Origin: Bog-473 sp036268485
GTDB taxonomy: Bacteria; Actinomycetota; Acidimicrobiia; Acidimicrobiales; RAAP-2
DNA length: 64,000 bases
Direction: 5' to 3'
Assembly: GCA_036268485.1 (NCBI GenBank)
Contig: DATAUC010000029.1
Span: 1 to 64,000, forward strand
Below are positions 8,072 to 17,187 of this stretch, piece by piece. Position 1 is the stretch's first letter, and the number at the start of each line of letters is the position of its first letter. Under the pieces are notes generated by a model. The model had not been told where the DNA came from. It worked only from the letters and a program-made list of their open reading frames with translations, and ran no database searches. Both the position numbers and the translations under genes were made by a program.

Positions 8072-9832
8072 TCAGCCCCGCATGGCCGCCAAAAGTAGGC
8101 CTGGAATCTTCGATGCCGAAGGGTCGCCTTCGAAAGCCACGAAGCGCTTCATCACGTCGAAGGACCCCGAGGCGGTGGCGAACCACGGTGGCTTGGGCCG
8201 GGAGCGGAACGGTCCCCGCACCACCGACTTCTGGGGCCGGTCGAACATGGCGGCGTTGCCCACCACGCCCGAGCCCGACTGAATGTCGGTGCGGGGATGA
8301 CCGGGATAGGCGCCCCAGGTGGTGGTGCCAATGGCGAAGGCCAGGGCGTGCCACACGTTGACGCCGATTGAGCCGTAGCGCAGGTCGGCCACGGCCCGCT
8401 CCACGGCGTCGGCCACGGCGGCGTCGCGCAACGTCGCCGGGCTCACCAGCAGGGTGGCCGAGAGGGTGCCCCACACCACGTCGTTGCAGAATGCGGTGGC
8501 GGCGTCGACAAAGGCGGCGGCCGACGGTGCCGTCAGGGCCGTCTCAGCCATCTGGCCGCAGAACGACTCGACGTTGAACACGATGTCGCCGGTGGCCCCC
8601 GCAGGCACGTCGCGGATGAAGGTCCAGGGCAGCGCGTCGGCCGGGCCGCTGCCGTAGCGCTCGGCCTCGGGGTGGGCCTCCACGAAGGCGGCGCAGCGGT
8701 CGGCCGCTCCCGGGTAGTAGGCACGCCTCGTGGTCAGCTGGGCCAGCACCTGGGTCAGGGCTCCCAGGAAGGCATCGCGCTGGGGCCAGTCGGCGTGGGT
8801 GACGATGACCCGGGCGGCCAGGCAGTTGAAGCCGGCGTTGTTCACCAACATCGTGGCCACGTGTTCTGCTTGATACAGCAGCTCGGCCGTCGACCACTTG
8901 CCCGGGACGATGATCACCGGTGACACGTTGCCCAACTCCGCCGTCACCGGCTTGTCCAGCGCCGGCTCGTCCGCCGCCTTGCGCCGGGCCCCCTCTTCGC
9001 CGGTGCCGAAGACGACGGCGTCGTAGGTCTTGTCCGACCCGGTGATGTGCACCTCGTCAATGAGGGGATGGGCGGTCAGGTATTGGCCGACAGCCGCCCC
9101 GCCGTCCACAATGCGCAGCACGCCCTCGCGGATGAGGGCACCCATGGCCCGGCTCCAGTGCGGCACCAGGTAGTCGTTGACCGGATTGGCCTTCATGACC
9201 ACGACCTTGCCCTCGACGAAGAGCTTGGAGAGGACGTCGCGCGGCCCCAGCGACGCCACGTTGCCGGCGGCCAGAACGAGCGACGTGCCGGCATGCCCGC
9301 CCGGGTCGGCGTAGGCGGCGGCCTGACCGGGCATCAAGTCGGCTTCACGTACGCCGGGCTGCATCCACACTTCGGCCGTCGTCTGGGGGAAGACCACACG
9401 ATCAAACGCTGTCTCGGGGAAGACCCGCACCCGCAGGCGACCGTCGGCCGCCTCCCGCACCGGGCCGGCGAACGTGGGCTTGCCCGAGCGGGCGATCTGT
9501 CGCACCGAGTCACGGAACAACCGCGTCATGCGCACCAGCGTGCCCACACCGGCGAAGAGCTCCTCGCCCGCTTCGGCCGACCCGGGGGTCAGACCCTTGG
9601 CCGAGCAGGCGGCGGCCAGCCAGTCGTTCTGGGCGGCCAACGTGTCCCGCAACACCTCATCCAACAGGTCGGCCCGCGCCGCGGCAGGGGTGGCGGCCCA
9701 GGTAGTGGCGTTGGCTGCCACCTCACGCACGGCCGCGTCGAGGGCGGCGTCGTCCATGTCAGACGCCACACCCGACGACGGGCTGGGAGCATCGCTGGTG
9801 GGGGCAACCGCCCCCCGGCTGGTCACTGTCAC
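8072..9832 (-). CDS. Aldehyde dehydrogenase family protein
   Basis: A 586-residue NAD(P)-dependent aldehyde dehydrogenase, longer than the usual 480-500 because of an extended, low-complexity N-terminus (residues 1-25) and insertions. Catalytic residues are visible: Glu299 (TAELGNVSP) and nucleophile Cys337 (NNAGFNC). Cofactor-binding segments KANPVNDYLVP (214-224) and HITGSDKTYD (262-271) are also present. The start is GTG with AAGGAGG upstream. It follows the LLM oxidoreductase by 25 nt on the same strand, so the pair may act in sequence on an aldehyde. Substrate unknown. Confidence 0.88.
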   Translation of the reverse strand: MTVTSRGAVAPTSDAPSPSSGVASDMDDAALDAAVREVAANATTWAATPAAARADLLDEVLRDTLAAQNDWLAAACSAKGLTPGSAEAGEELFAGVGTLVRMTRLFRDSVRQIARSGKPTFAGPVREAADGRLRVRVFPETAFDRVVFPQTTAEVWMQPGVREADLMPGQAAAYADPGGHAGTSLVLAAGNVASLGPRDVLSKLFVEGKVVVMKANPVNDYLVPHWSRAMGALIREGVLRIVDGGAAVGQYLTAHPLIDEVHITGSDKTYDAVVFGTGEEGARRKAADEPALDKPVTAELGNVSPVIIVPGKWSTAELLYQAEHVATMLVNNAGFNCLAARVIVTHADWPQRDAFLGALTQVLAQLTTRRAYYPGAADRCAAFVEAHPEAERYGSGPADALPWTFIRDVPAGATGDIVFNVESFCGQMAETALTAPSAAAFVDAATAFCNDVVWGTLSATLLVSPATLRDAAVADAVERAVADLRYGSIGVNVWHALAFAIGTTTWGAYPGHPRTDIQSGSGVVGNAAMFDRPQKSVVRGPFRSRPKPPWFATASGSFDVMKRFVAFEGDPSASKIPGLLLAAMRG

Positions 9833-9857
9833 TGGTGTCCTCCTTGTCCCGGCCGCC

Positions 9858-10787
9858 TCAGGCGAGGCGGGGCAGTACGTCCTCGCTGATGAGTCGGATG
9901 TGGTCGAGATCGTTGAGGTCGAGCACCTGCAGGTAGACCCTCTCGGCGCCGATGGCGGCGAACTCCTTCAATCGGGCCACCACCTCGTCGGGCGTTCCGG
10001 CGGCACCGTTCTGGCGCAGCTCGTCCGGCTGGCGGCCGATGGCCGCGGCCCGACGCTCCACCTCTGCTTCATCCTTGCCGCAACACACCACCTGGGCGGC
10101 CGACAGTGTCAGTGTCTTGGGGTCGCGGCCCCGGGCCTTGCAAGCCGCCCGCACCCGGCCGAACTGGGCCTCGGTGTCGGCCAGCGAGGAGAAGGGCAGG
10201 TTGAATTCGTCGGCGTAGGTGGCAGCCAGACGGGGCGTGCGGCTGGGCCCGCCTCCCCCCACGATGATCGGCGGACGGGGCTGCTGCACCGGCTTGGGCA
10301 GCGCCGGGCTGTCGGTCACCTGGTAGTGGGTGCCGGCAAAGGAGAACGTCTCGCCGGCCGGCGTGTCCCACAGCCCGGTGATGATGGCGAACTGTTCTTC
10401 CAGGCGCTCGAAGCGTTCACCCAGAGGCGGGAACGGGATGCCGTAGGCCGTGTGCTCCCCGTCATACCAACCGGCGCCCAGTCCGAGCTCGATACGGCCC
10501 CCGCTCATGGCGTCCACCTGCGCCACGGTGATGGCCAGGATCCCGGGCCACCGGAAAGTGCCGGAGGTGACGAGGGTGCCCAGGCGGATCCGGCTGGTTT
10601 CCCGGGCCAGGGCACCCAGGGTGACCCAGGCGTCGGTGGGTCCGGGCAGACCGTCGCCGCCCATGGTCAGGTAATGGTCGGAACGGAAGAAGGCATCGAA
10701 GCCGCCCGCTTCGGCCGCCTGGGCCGCCTCCAGCAACTGCTGGTAGGTGGCGCCCTGCTGGGGCTCGACGAAGATGCGCAGTTTCAC
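9858..10787 (-). CDS. LLM-class F420-dependent oxidoreductase
   Basis: A 309-residue luciferase-like TIM-barrel flavin/F420 oxidoreductase, close to the TIGR03560-type subgroup by its opening KLRIFVEPQQGATYQQLL. Family landmarks are FFRSDHYL (about 34-41), RIRLGTLVTSGTFRWP, GGRIELGLGAGWYDGEH and the late IIVGGGG segment. It probably transfers hydride with F420 rather than FMN, as in most actinobacterial members; this is inferred. The start GTG has no RBS, but TAGCGT lies 6 nt upstream, so it is leaderless. Likely cotranscribed with the downstream ALDH. Confidence 0.88.
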   Translation of the reverse strand: MKLRIFVEPQQGATYQQLLEAAQAAEAGGFDAFFRSDHYLTMGGDGLPGPTDAWVTLGALARETSRIRLGTLVTSGTFRWPGILAITVAQVDAMSGGRIELGLGAGWYDGEHTAYGIPFPPLGERFERLEEQFAIITGLWDTPAGETFSFAGTHYQVTDSPALPKPVQQPRPPIIVGGGGPSRTPRLAATYADEFNLPFSSLADTEAQFGRVRAACKARGRDPKTLTLSAAQVVCCGKDEAEVERRAAAIGRQPDELRQNGAAGTPDEVVARLKEFAAIGAERVYLQVLDLNDLDHIRLISEDVLPRLA

Positions 10788-10916
10788 GTCGCCACGCTAA
10801 CCGGAGGTCGCCCAAAAGGCGCCGAACCACACCGCCGGCGCCAGACCCGCGGCGCTGGTGCGCCAGACCCGACGGCAGCGCTGCGCCGTGGCGGCGGCTT
10901 GGGCCACACTGGCGCC

Positions 10917-11777
10917 ATGGAACTTGGCGTTGTCTTCCCCCAGATCGAGATGAAGGGCGACCGCGGTGCCGTCCGGGCCTATGGGCAGGCCGCCTCCGAC
11001 CTGGGTTTCACCCACCTGGCGGCGTACGACCACGTCCTGGGGGCCGACACCGCGGTGCACGGTGACCTGGGTGGCCCCTATGACATTGACGATCCCTTCC
11101 ACGAGCCGCTGACCATGTTCGCCTACCTGGCCGGCTTCACGGACCTGGCCTTCGCCACCTCCATCCTGATCGGCCCACAACGCCAGACCGCCCTGCTGGC
11201 CAAGCAGGCGGCCGAGCTCGACTTCCTGACCGGCGGCAAGTTCCGGCTCGGCCTGGGCATCGGCTGGAACAAGGTGGAGTACCAAGCGCTGGGCTACTCC
11301 TTCGCCGATCGGGGCGCCTTCTTGGAGGAGCAGGTCACCGTGCTGCGCCAACTCTGGACGCAGAAGAGCGTGACGTTCGAAGGGCGCTTCCATCACATCG
11401 AGGCTGCGGGCCTGGCCCCGCACCCGGTCCAACAGCCCATCCCCATCTGGATCGGCGCCTTCGCCCCGGCCGCCCTGCGCCGGGTCGGCCGGCTGGCCGA
11501 CGGCTGGTTCCCCATGGTCAAGCCGGGCGCCGCCTTCGACGACGCCTGGGCCCACATCGCCGAGGGTGCCCAGGAAACAGGGCGTGACCTCTCGGCCCTG
11601 CGGTTCGAAGGCCGGGTGGATTACGGCGACGGCGACCTCGACCGCATGGCCGGCCACGCCGCGCGCTGGCGCGACGCCGGGGCCAGCCATCTCTCCCTCA
11701 ACACCATGTATTCGGACCTGGACGGGGTCGACGCCCACATTGCGGCGTTGGCCGCGGCCAAGCCGGCGCTCGGGTAA
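10917..11777 (+). CDS. LLM-class F420-dependent oxidoreductase
   Basis: A 286-residue luciferase-like oxidoreductase of a different subgroup from its divergent neighbour, resembling TIGR03619-type enzymes (ELGVVFPQIEMKGDRGAVR at the start, HLAAYDHVLG about 35-44, KFRLGLGIGWNKVEY about 115, PIWIGAF about 180). The ATG at 10917 is chosen because the protein begins with the conserved first beta strand; CACACT lies 6 nt upstream as a -10. Much longer in-frame upstream sequence is antisense to the other LLM gene and was excluded. Substrate unknown. Confidence 0.88.
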   Translation: MELGVVFPQIEMKGDRGAVRAYGQAASDLGFTHLAAYDHVLGADTAVHGDLGGPYDIDDPFHEPLTMFAYLAGFTDLAFATSILIGPQRQTALLAKQAAELDFLTGGKFRLGLGIGWNKVEYQALGYSFADRGAFLEEQVTVLRQLWTQKSVTFEGRFHHIEAAGLAPHPVQQPIPIWIGAFAPAALRRVGRLADGWFPMVKPGAAFDDAWAHIAEGAQETGRDLSALRFEGRVDYGDGDLDRMAGHAARWRDAGASHLSLNTMYSDLDGVDAHIAALAAAKPALG

Positions 11778-11883
11778 GCGGCGGCCGCCGCCCTCGGCTG
11801 CACCGTTCTCGCTGCACCGTTCTCACAGTTCTCACAGAAAGCGTTCACCTGTCACTAAGGCCACTGAGGGACCATGGCGGCTC

Positions 11884-13137
11884 ATGGCCTTCAATCCCCT
11901 CAGGGCCACGGCTGCGCCTGTCCCGGCGCCCGTGGTCGATCCACCGGGGGGCTACCTCAATTCGCTGAACCTCTTCCGGGTGGTGGCCTGCGCCGCCGTG
12001 GTCGGCCAACACGCCTTCCTGTGGATCGGCGCCTCGGGCATCGCGGCCTCGGCCTTCGTCACCCTGCTGCACTTCAGCCGGACGGCCTTCTTCTTCGTGT
12101 CCGGCCTGGTCCTCTGTTACACCGAGCTACGCCGGCCTCTGAGCCCGGGCCGGTTCTGGCAACGCCGCTACACCCAGATGGGCGTGCCCTATGTGGCTTG
12201 GACACTTATCTACCTCGTCTTCACGCTGCTGACCGTGGGGGGTTCGTGGCATCACACCTACCCCCTCTTCCGGCACTCCTTCACGCACGGCTACTACCAG
12301 CTCTACGCCCTCATCGTCCTCTTCCAGGCCTACCTGCTCTTCCCGCCGCTGCTCTGGCTGCTGCGCCGCAGCCGCCGCCATCTGCTGATTGGCGCGGTGA
12401 GCGTGGTGTTCGCCCTCTTCATCAACTCCGCACTGCACTTCACCCATTCCATGGGCTTCATCAGTGACTTCACCAACTGGCTGGGCACGCAGTGGCCGTG
12501 GTCGCGCAACCTGCTGGCCTATCAAGAGTTCTTCGTGCTCGGGGCGCTGGCTGCCTTCCATCTCCGTGAGGTGCATGCGTTCGTATCGAGGTGGCACCGG
12601 CAGGTGATGGCGTTCACCGGCGCGGTAGCGGCGGGCATGCTGGCCTGGTACCTGGTCTCGGTCTGGAACGGCACCACGACCGGCGCCGCCTCGGACATCT
12701 ACCAACCGTTGGCCGTGGTCTGGTGCCTCGTGGCCATCGCCGGCCTGTACTGCTGGAGCTGGGCCTGGGAGGCCCGCCACCCCACCCCGGAGTCGGCCGG
12801 CAAGCGACGAGGTCTCACCTCGGTGGCCCACCTGGCCGAGCTGACGGCCGGCATCTACTTCTGCCACGTGCTCTTCATCAACCGCATCCGCCTCGTTCTG
12901 GAGAACACCGGTCTGCGCACCCACCTGCCCTTCGCCGCCACGGTGGGACTCCTCTTCGTGCTGACCCTGGCCGTCTCGGCCGCCTTCATCACGCTCGTCC
13001 TGCGCTCGCCCCTGCGCTGGGTGGTCGGCGGCCCCGTGCGGGCCGAGCAACGAGCCCGCTGGATGGCCCGGGCCGACCAGGTGGCCGCAACGGACGAGCC
13101 GGTGCTGGCGAAAGGCGCACGCGCCCCGACCCTGTGA
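11884..13137 (+). CDS. Acyltransferase family 3 (OafA/YrhL-like) membrane protein
   Basis: A 417-residue integral membrane O-acyltransferase with about ten hydrophobic segments. Landmarks are the opening LNLFRVVACAAVVGQHAFLW, where the Arg (RVVA) and His (QHAF) are the usual active-site residues, FFFVSGLVL, the RRYTQMGVPYVAWTL loop and a late GIYFCHVLFINRI helix. Such enzymes acylate glycans, peptidoglycan or small molecules at the membrane. The start ATG follows a proline-rich cytosolic N-terminus; GAGG lies about 12 nt upstream, so the start is moderately sure. Acceptor unknown. Confidence 0.85.
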   Translation: MAFNPLRATAAPVPAPVVDPPGGYLNSLNLFRVVACAAVVGQHAFLWIGASGIAASAFVTLLHFSRTAFFFVSGLVLCYTELRRPLSPGRFWQRRYTQMGVPYVAWTLIYLVFTLLTVGGSWHHTYPLFRHSFTHGYYQLYALIVLFQAYLLFPPLLWLLRRSRRHLLIGAVSVVFALFINSALHFTHSMGFISDFTNWLGTQWPWSRNLLAYQEFFVLGALAAFHLREVHAFVSRWHRQVMAFTGAVAAGMLAWYLVSVWNGTTTGAASDIYQPLAVVWCLVAIAGLYCWSWAWEARHPTPESAGKRRGLTSVAHLAELTAGIYFCHVLFINRIRLVLENTGLRTHLPFAATVGLLFVLTLAVSAAFITLVLRSPLRWVVGGPVRAEQRARWMARADQVAATDEPVLAKGARAPTL

Positions 13138-13170
13138 CAGCGCCGGTCCAGGGTTTGACAGGATGTCGGG

Positions 13171-14067
13171 GTGACTGAGATCCCCACCGGCTATCCCGGC
13201 GCCCCACCGGGGTGGTACCCCGATCCGGCCGGTGGCCCTGGTCAACGCTGGTGGGACGGCTACGCCTGGACCGACACCGTGGTTCTGCCCGAACCTCCGC
13301 CGCCGCCGAATCTGCCGCCGCCTCCGCCGAGCCATCTGGCGCCGCCGCCGAACCTGCCGCCTCCCCCTCCCGCGGCCGTCGCCCACCCGGGCTGGACCGC
13401 CGTACCGCCCCGGCCCCATCCGAACGCGGCCAGTCCGTCCCTGGTCGAGGGGCTGGTCCGCCACGAGCTCCTGATGACCCGGTTCGCCCGCCGGGCGGCC
13501 GCCATGCCGGCCATCTACTTCATCGTGAGCTTGATCTTCCAGCAGGTCGATGCCAGCCAACTACGCACGTACGGGCATCAGTTCCACCTCATTTACGAGG
13601 CGGCCCAGAACAACCAGCCCACACCGACGTTCTCCAACACACCCGCCCTCAACCCGGTCACGCCGCTGCTCGGGCTGCTCACCCTGGCCGCCATCATCGT
13701 GGCCTGCATCTGGCAATTCCGGGCCGCCTCGGCCGCGCGGGCCCTGGGCCGCCCGGCCACCCATTCACCCGGCTGGGGCGTGGGCAGCTGGTTCGTCCCC
13801 ATTGTCAACCTGTTCATGCCCTACCAGGCCGTGCGCGACTGCCTGGCCCCTGACGACCCGCAACGCAGCCTGGTGCTGCAGTGGTGGTTGATCTTTCTCG
13901 GCACCTGGATCCTGGGCGTCACGGCCGGCATCGCCGCCCTCTTCTCCCAGGGAGTCGGCCTGGCCTTCTCTTTCCCCGCCGCCCTGCTGGCCGTCGTGCT
14001 CTTCGCGTTGGGTCCCCGGGTGGTATCGGTCATCTCGGCGTCCCACCAACAGGCGGCGACCCCATAG
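13171..14067 (+). CDS. DUF2510/DUF4328 membrane protein with proline-rich linker
   Basis: A 298-residue membrane protein of unknown function. It opens with a DUF2510 motif (PPGWYPDPAGGPGQRWWDGYAWT, residues 10-32), common in actinobacterial envelope proteins, then a Pro-rich tract with runs of four to six prolines (about 40-75), then a DUF4328-type region with four membrane segments and the conserved GWGVGSWFVPIVNLFMPYQ stretch. The GTG start follows CAGGAT by 6 nt, so it may be leaderless. It lies 33 nt after the acyltransferase. Confidence 0.85.
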   Translation: MTEIPTGYPGAPPGWYPDPAGGPGQRWWDGYAWTDTVVLPEPPPPPNLPPPPPSHLAPPPNLPPPPPAAVAHPGWTAVPPRPHPNAASPSLVEGLVRHELLMTRFARRAAAMPAIYFIVSLIFQQVDASQLRTYGHQFHLIYEAAQNNQPTPTFSNTPALNPVTPLLGLLTLAAIIVACIWQFRAASAARALGRPATHSPGWGVGSWFVPIVNLFMPYQAVRDCLAPDDPQRSLVLQWWLIFLGTWILGVTAGIAALFSQGVGLAFSFPAALLAVVLFALGPRVVSVISASHQQAATP

Positions 14068-14137
14068 AGTCTGCAGAAGTGACCGCAGCGTCGTCATGAC
14101 TGCAACAGAAATCGAAGCAAGAGAAAGAGGAGTGCTC

Positions 14138-14704
14138 GTGAGCGCAGGACCTGAATGGGGACCATTGGCCCGCTTGGCCGGAGTGTGGGAAGGCGACCAG
14201 GGAGAGGACGTGGCCTACTCCAACGAGAAGGGCACCATCGGCCTCACCCCCTACCGCGAGCACATTGATTTCAAGCCCTTCGGGCCGGTGGAGAACGGGA
14301 TCCAGACGCTCTACGGCCTCGACTACCGCATGGCGGCCTGGCGTGGCACCGAGGAGAACCCCTTCCACACCGAGGTGGGCTACTGGTTGTGGGATGCCAC
14401 CGACCAGCAGGTCATGCGCACGTTCCTCATCCCCCGGGGCTCGGCCCTCATCGCCGGCGGCCAGGTGGCCCCCGACGCCACGTCGTACACCCTGGTCTCC
14501 GACATCGGCTCGGAGACCTACGGCATCCTCTCGAACAACTTCCTGGCCGCCCAGGCCCGGACGGTGCACTACGAGGTGGCCATCGACGTCAGCACCGAGG
14601 GCGTGTTCAGCTACGAGGAGATCTCCCTCATTGAGCACGGCAAGCTCAGCGAGCACCTCAGCCACACGGACCGCAACACGCTGCGCAAGATCGCCGACGC
14701 CTAG
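14138..14704 (+). CDS. Nitrobindin-like / FABP-type beta-barrel protein
   Basis: A 188-residue soluble protein resembling the DUF1794 heme-binding beta-barrel (nitrobindin) family. The diagnostic G-x-W-x-G-x-G site is GVWEGDQG near residue 13, and a ten-strand pattern continues to HLSHTDRN near the C-terminus, where nitrobindins carry the proximal heme His; which of the C-terminal His residues would bind heme is uncertain. The GTG at 14138 was preferred over the ATG 42 nt upstream because AGAGGAG lies 5 nt before it; the extra 14 residues would be charged and unconserved. Confidence 0.78.
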   Translation: MSAGPEWGPLARLAGVWEGDQGEDVAYSNEKGTIGLTPYREHIDFKPFGPVENGIQTLYGLDYRMAAWRGTEENPFHTEVGYWLWDATDQQVMRTFLIPRGSALIAGGQVAPDATSYTLVSDIGSETYGILSNNFLAAQARTVHYEVAIDVSTEGVFSYEEISLIEHGKLSEHLSHTDRNTLRKIADA

Positions 14705-14747
14705 GAGGACGCATTAGGGTCGTGCCCGGTCTGTAGGGAGGTACGAC

Positions 14748-15971
14748 ATGTTCGAGTGGTCCGAAGAGCAGCAGGCGATCCGCGATGCGGTGCGCAGTTT
14801 CGTCGAAGCCGAAGTCAAGCCGTTGGTGGACGACCTCGAGCACGGCGACACGCCGCCCTACGAGGTGATCCGCAAGCTCTACCGCACCTTCGGCATGGAC
14901 GTCATGGCCCGCGAGGGCTTCAAGCGGCAGCTCGAGCGCAAAGTCAACGGGACCCCCCCTTCGGAGCGCTCAGAGGGCGGCGGCAACGCCGCCATGATGC
15001 TCATCCCGATCATTGAGCTCTGCCACTACTGCCCCGGCATCGTCACCGCCCTGGGCGTCAGCACCGGGCTGGCCGCCGGCACCATCATGAAGAGCGGCAC
15101 CCCGGCCCAGATGGAGCGCTGGGGACTCGACCTGTTGACCTTGGACAAGGTGGGGGCCTGGGCCATCACCGAGCCCGGCTCGGGGTCCGACGCCCTGGGC
15201 GGCATGCGGTCGACGGCCAAGCGCGATGGCGACGAGTACATCCTCAACGGCAACAAGACGTTCATCACCAACGGCCCCTACGCCGACACCATCGTCTTCT
15301 ACGCCAAGTTGGACGACGGCAGCGACACGCCGATGCGCCAGCGCCAGGTGCTCACCTTCATTCTCGACACGGGCACGACCGGCCTCGAGCAGTCCAAGCC
15401 CTTCCGCAAGATGGGCCTGCACTCCTCGCCCACCGGCGAGCTCTTCCTGAGCGATGTGCGGGTGGGCAAGGACCACCTGCTGGGTGAGACCGAAGGGGTG
15501 CCCGGTGGCAGCGAGGGACGCGAGAGCGCCAAGGGGAACTTCGTGACCGAGCGGGCCGGCGTGGCCGCCATGTCACTGGGCCTGATTGAGGAATGCATCA
15601 AGCTGTCGGTCCAGTACGCCAAGGACCGCCTGCTCTGGGAACGCCCCATCTCCGAATACCAGCTGATCCAGCTCAAGCTGGCCCGCATGGAAGTGGCCCG
15701 TCTCAACGTGGAGAACCTGGTCTTCCGCCACATTGAGATGTCGTCCGCCGGCAAGACCCTGACCCTGGCCGAGGCCTCGGCCATGAAGCTCTACTCGGCC
15801 CAGGCCGCCTCCGAAGTGGCCATGGAGGCCGTCCAGCTCTTCGGTGGCAACGGTTACATGGCGGAGTTCCGGGTCGAACAACTGGCCCGCGACGCCAAGG
15901 TGTTCCAGATTTACGCCGGGACCGACGAGATCCAGGTCACCCACATCGCCCGCGACCTGCTCAGCCGGTAA
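14748..15971 (+). CDS. Acyl-CoA dehydrogenase
   Basis: A 407-residue FAD-dependent acyl-CoA dehydrogenase introducing an alpha-beta double bond into an acyl-CoA. Visible landmarks are WAITEPGSGSDALGGM and ILNGNKTFITNG (FAD/substrate loops, about 138-175), VTERAGVAAMSLG and the C-terminal QLFGGNGYMAEF and QIYAGTDEIQ. In medium-chain enzymes the catalytic base is the Glu of YEGT; here that site is Ala, so the base must lie elsewhere, as in isovaleryl/long-chain types. GGGAGG lies 7 nt before the ATG. First of four plus-strand genes with an M20 hydrolase, an SDR and a two-repeat protein. Confidence 0.92.
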   Translation: MFEWSEEQQAIRDAVRSFVEAEVKPLVDDLEHGDTPPYEVIRKLYRTFGMDVMAREGFKRQLERKVNGTPPSERSEGGGNAAMMLIPIIELCHYCPGIVTALGVSTGLAAGTIMKSGTPAQMERWGLDLLTLDKVGAWAITEPGSGSDALGGMRSTAKRDGDEYILNGNKTFITNGPYADTIVFYAKLDDGSDTPMRQRQVLTFILDTGTTGLEQSKPFRKMGLHSSPTGELFLSDVRVGKDHLLGETEGVPGGSEGRESAKGNFVTERAGVAAMSLGLIEECIKLSVQYAKDRLLWERPISEYQLIQLKLARMEVARLNVENLVFRHIEMSSAGKTLTLAEASAMKLYSAQAASEVAMEAVQLFGGNGYMAEFRVEQLARDAKVFQIYAGTDEIQVTHIARDLLSR

Positions 15972-15986
15972 GCGGCACCCACCCCG

Positions 15987-17165
15987 TTGACTGAGCCACT
16001 GGGCTGGGAGGCCATCGACGCCGTCTTCGACGACATGGTCGACCTGCGCCGGGCCGTGCACCGCCAGCCCGAGCTGGCCTTTGCCGAACACGCCACCACG
16101 GCGCTCATCCGAGACCGCATGGCCGACCTGCACATTACCGAAGCGGTCCGGGTGGGCGAGACCGGCGGCATCTTCGCCTTCGACGGCGGCCGGCCGGGTC
16201 GCACCGTGGTCATGCGGGCCGACATCGACGGGCTCCCGGTCCACGAGAACGAGACCAACCCGTTCCACTCCGAGGTCGAGGGCACCATGCACGCCTGCGG
16301 GCACGACGTGCATACGGCCGCGCTGCTCGGCGTGGCCACGGCGCTCAGCGCCCGGCGCGATGCGTTACCCGGCCGCTACGTCTTCGTGTTCCAACCCGGC
16401 GAGGAAGCGCTGAGCGGGGCCAAGTCGATGATCAAGGGCGGCGCGCTCGACGCCATGATCGGCGCCCGCCTGGTCGGTTTCCACGTGGCCTCGGTCCTTC
16501 CGGTCGGGCTCGTTGGCCTACGAGGCGGCGTGGCCATGTCCGAGGCCCACTCATTGCGCTTTTCGGTGGCCGGCCCCGGCGGGCACGGGGCCATCCCGAA
16601 CGCCAAGGGCGACGTCATTAAGGCCACGGCGGATCTGGTGTCCCGCTTGGGCACCGTGGTTGACGGGCTGCACTACGAGGGGGCCGACTGCATCTGCAGC
16701 GCCGGCACCCTCTCGGCCGGCACGGCGGTCAACGTCGTGCCCACCGCAGCCACGGTGACCGGCACGCTGCGCACCTTCACCGACCTTCAGCGCGAGGAGG
16801 CCTTCGGGCGCCTGCGCGAGCTGTGCGCCACCATCGGCGACCTGCACGGCGTCACCGTCGACCTCACCGTGCCCGAACAGACTCCGGCCGTGGTCAACGA
16901 CGGGGCGGTCACCGACCTGGTCGAAGCGGAGGCGCAGGCCGCTTTCGGGACCAAGGCCGTCTTCCGCATGCCACCCACCTCTCCCAGCGACGATGTGAGC
17001 GAGTTCCTCAACAATCTCCCGGGTTGCTACTTCTTTGTGGGCGGGGCCCGGGCCGACGGGACGAGCGGTATGCACCACAGCCCGACCTTTGCCGTCGAGG
17101 ACGAATCACTGCGGATCGGGGCCACGCTTGTCCTGCGCAGTGCCATTGCGTTGGCCGCCCCGTGA
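15987..17165 (+). CDS. M20-family amidohydrolase
   Basis: A 392-residue dinuclear-zinc amidohydrolase of the hippurate/IAA-amino acid hydrolase type, cleaving N-acyl amino acids. Metal-ligand landmarks are MRADIDGLPVHE (about 73-84), HACGHDVH (about 97-104), QPGEE (about 131-135) and a final GMHHSPTFAVEDES. The central lid (about 180-295) is the M20 dimerisation domain. A TTG start at 15987 is 15 nt after the previous stop; no strong RBS is seen, so coupling to the upstream gene is likely. Confidence 0.88.
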   Translation: MTEPLGWEAIDAVFDDMVDLRRAVHRQPELAFAEHATTALIRDRMADLHITEAVRVGETGGIFAFDGGRPGRTVVMRADIDGLPVHENETNPFHSEVEGTMHACGHDVHTAALLGVATALSARRDALPGRYVFVFQPGEEALSGAKSMIKGGALDAMIGARLVGFHVASVLPVGLVGLRGGVAMSEAHSLRFSVAGPGGHGAIPNAKGDVIKATADLVSRLGTVVDGLHYEGADCICSAGTLSAGTAVNVVPTAATVTGTLRTFTDLQREEAFGRLRELCATIGDLHGVTVDLTVPEQTPAVVNDGAVTDLVEAEAQAAFGTKAVFRMPPTSPSDDVSEFLNNLPGCYFFVGGARADGTSGMHHSPTFAVEDESLRIGATLVLRSAIALAAP

Positions 17166-17187
17166 CCGTTCAGACCACAATGGCGCC

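Noticed and set aside
12127..13560. 477-codon minus-strand frame opposite the acyltransferase and DUF2510 genes
   Set aside because: Composition is the His/Gly/Arg-rich pattern of antisense GC-rich DNA and it spans two real genes.
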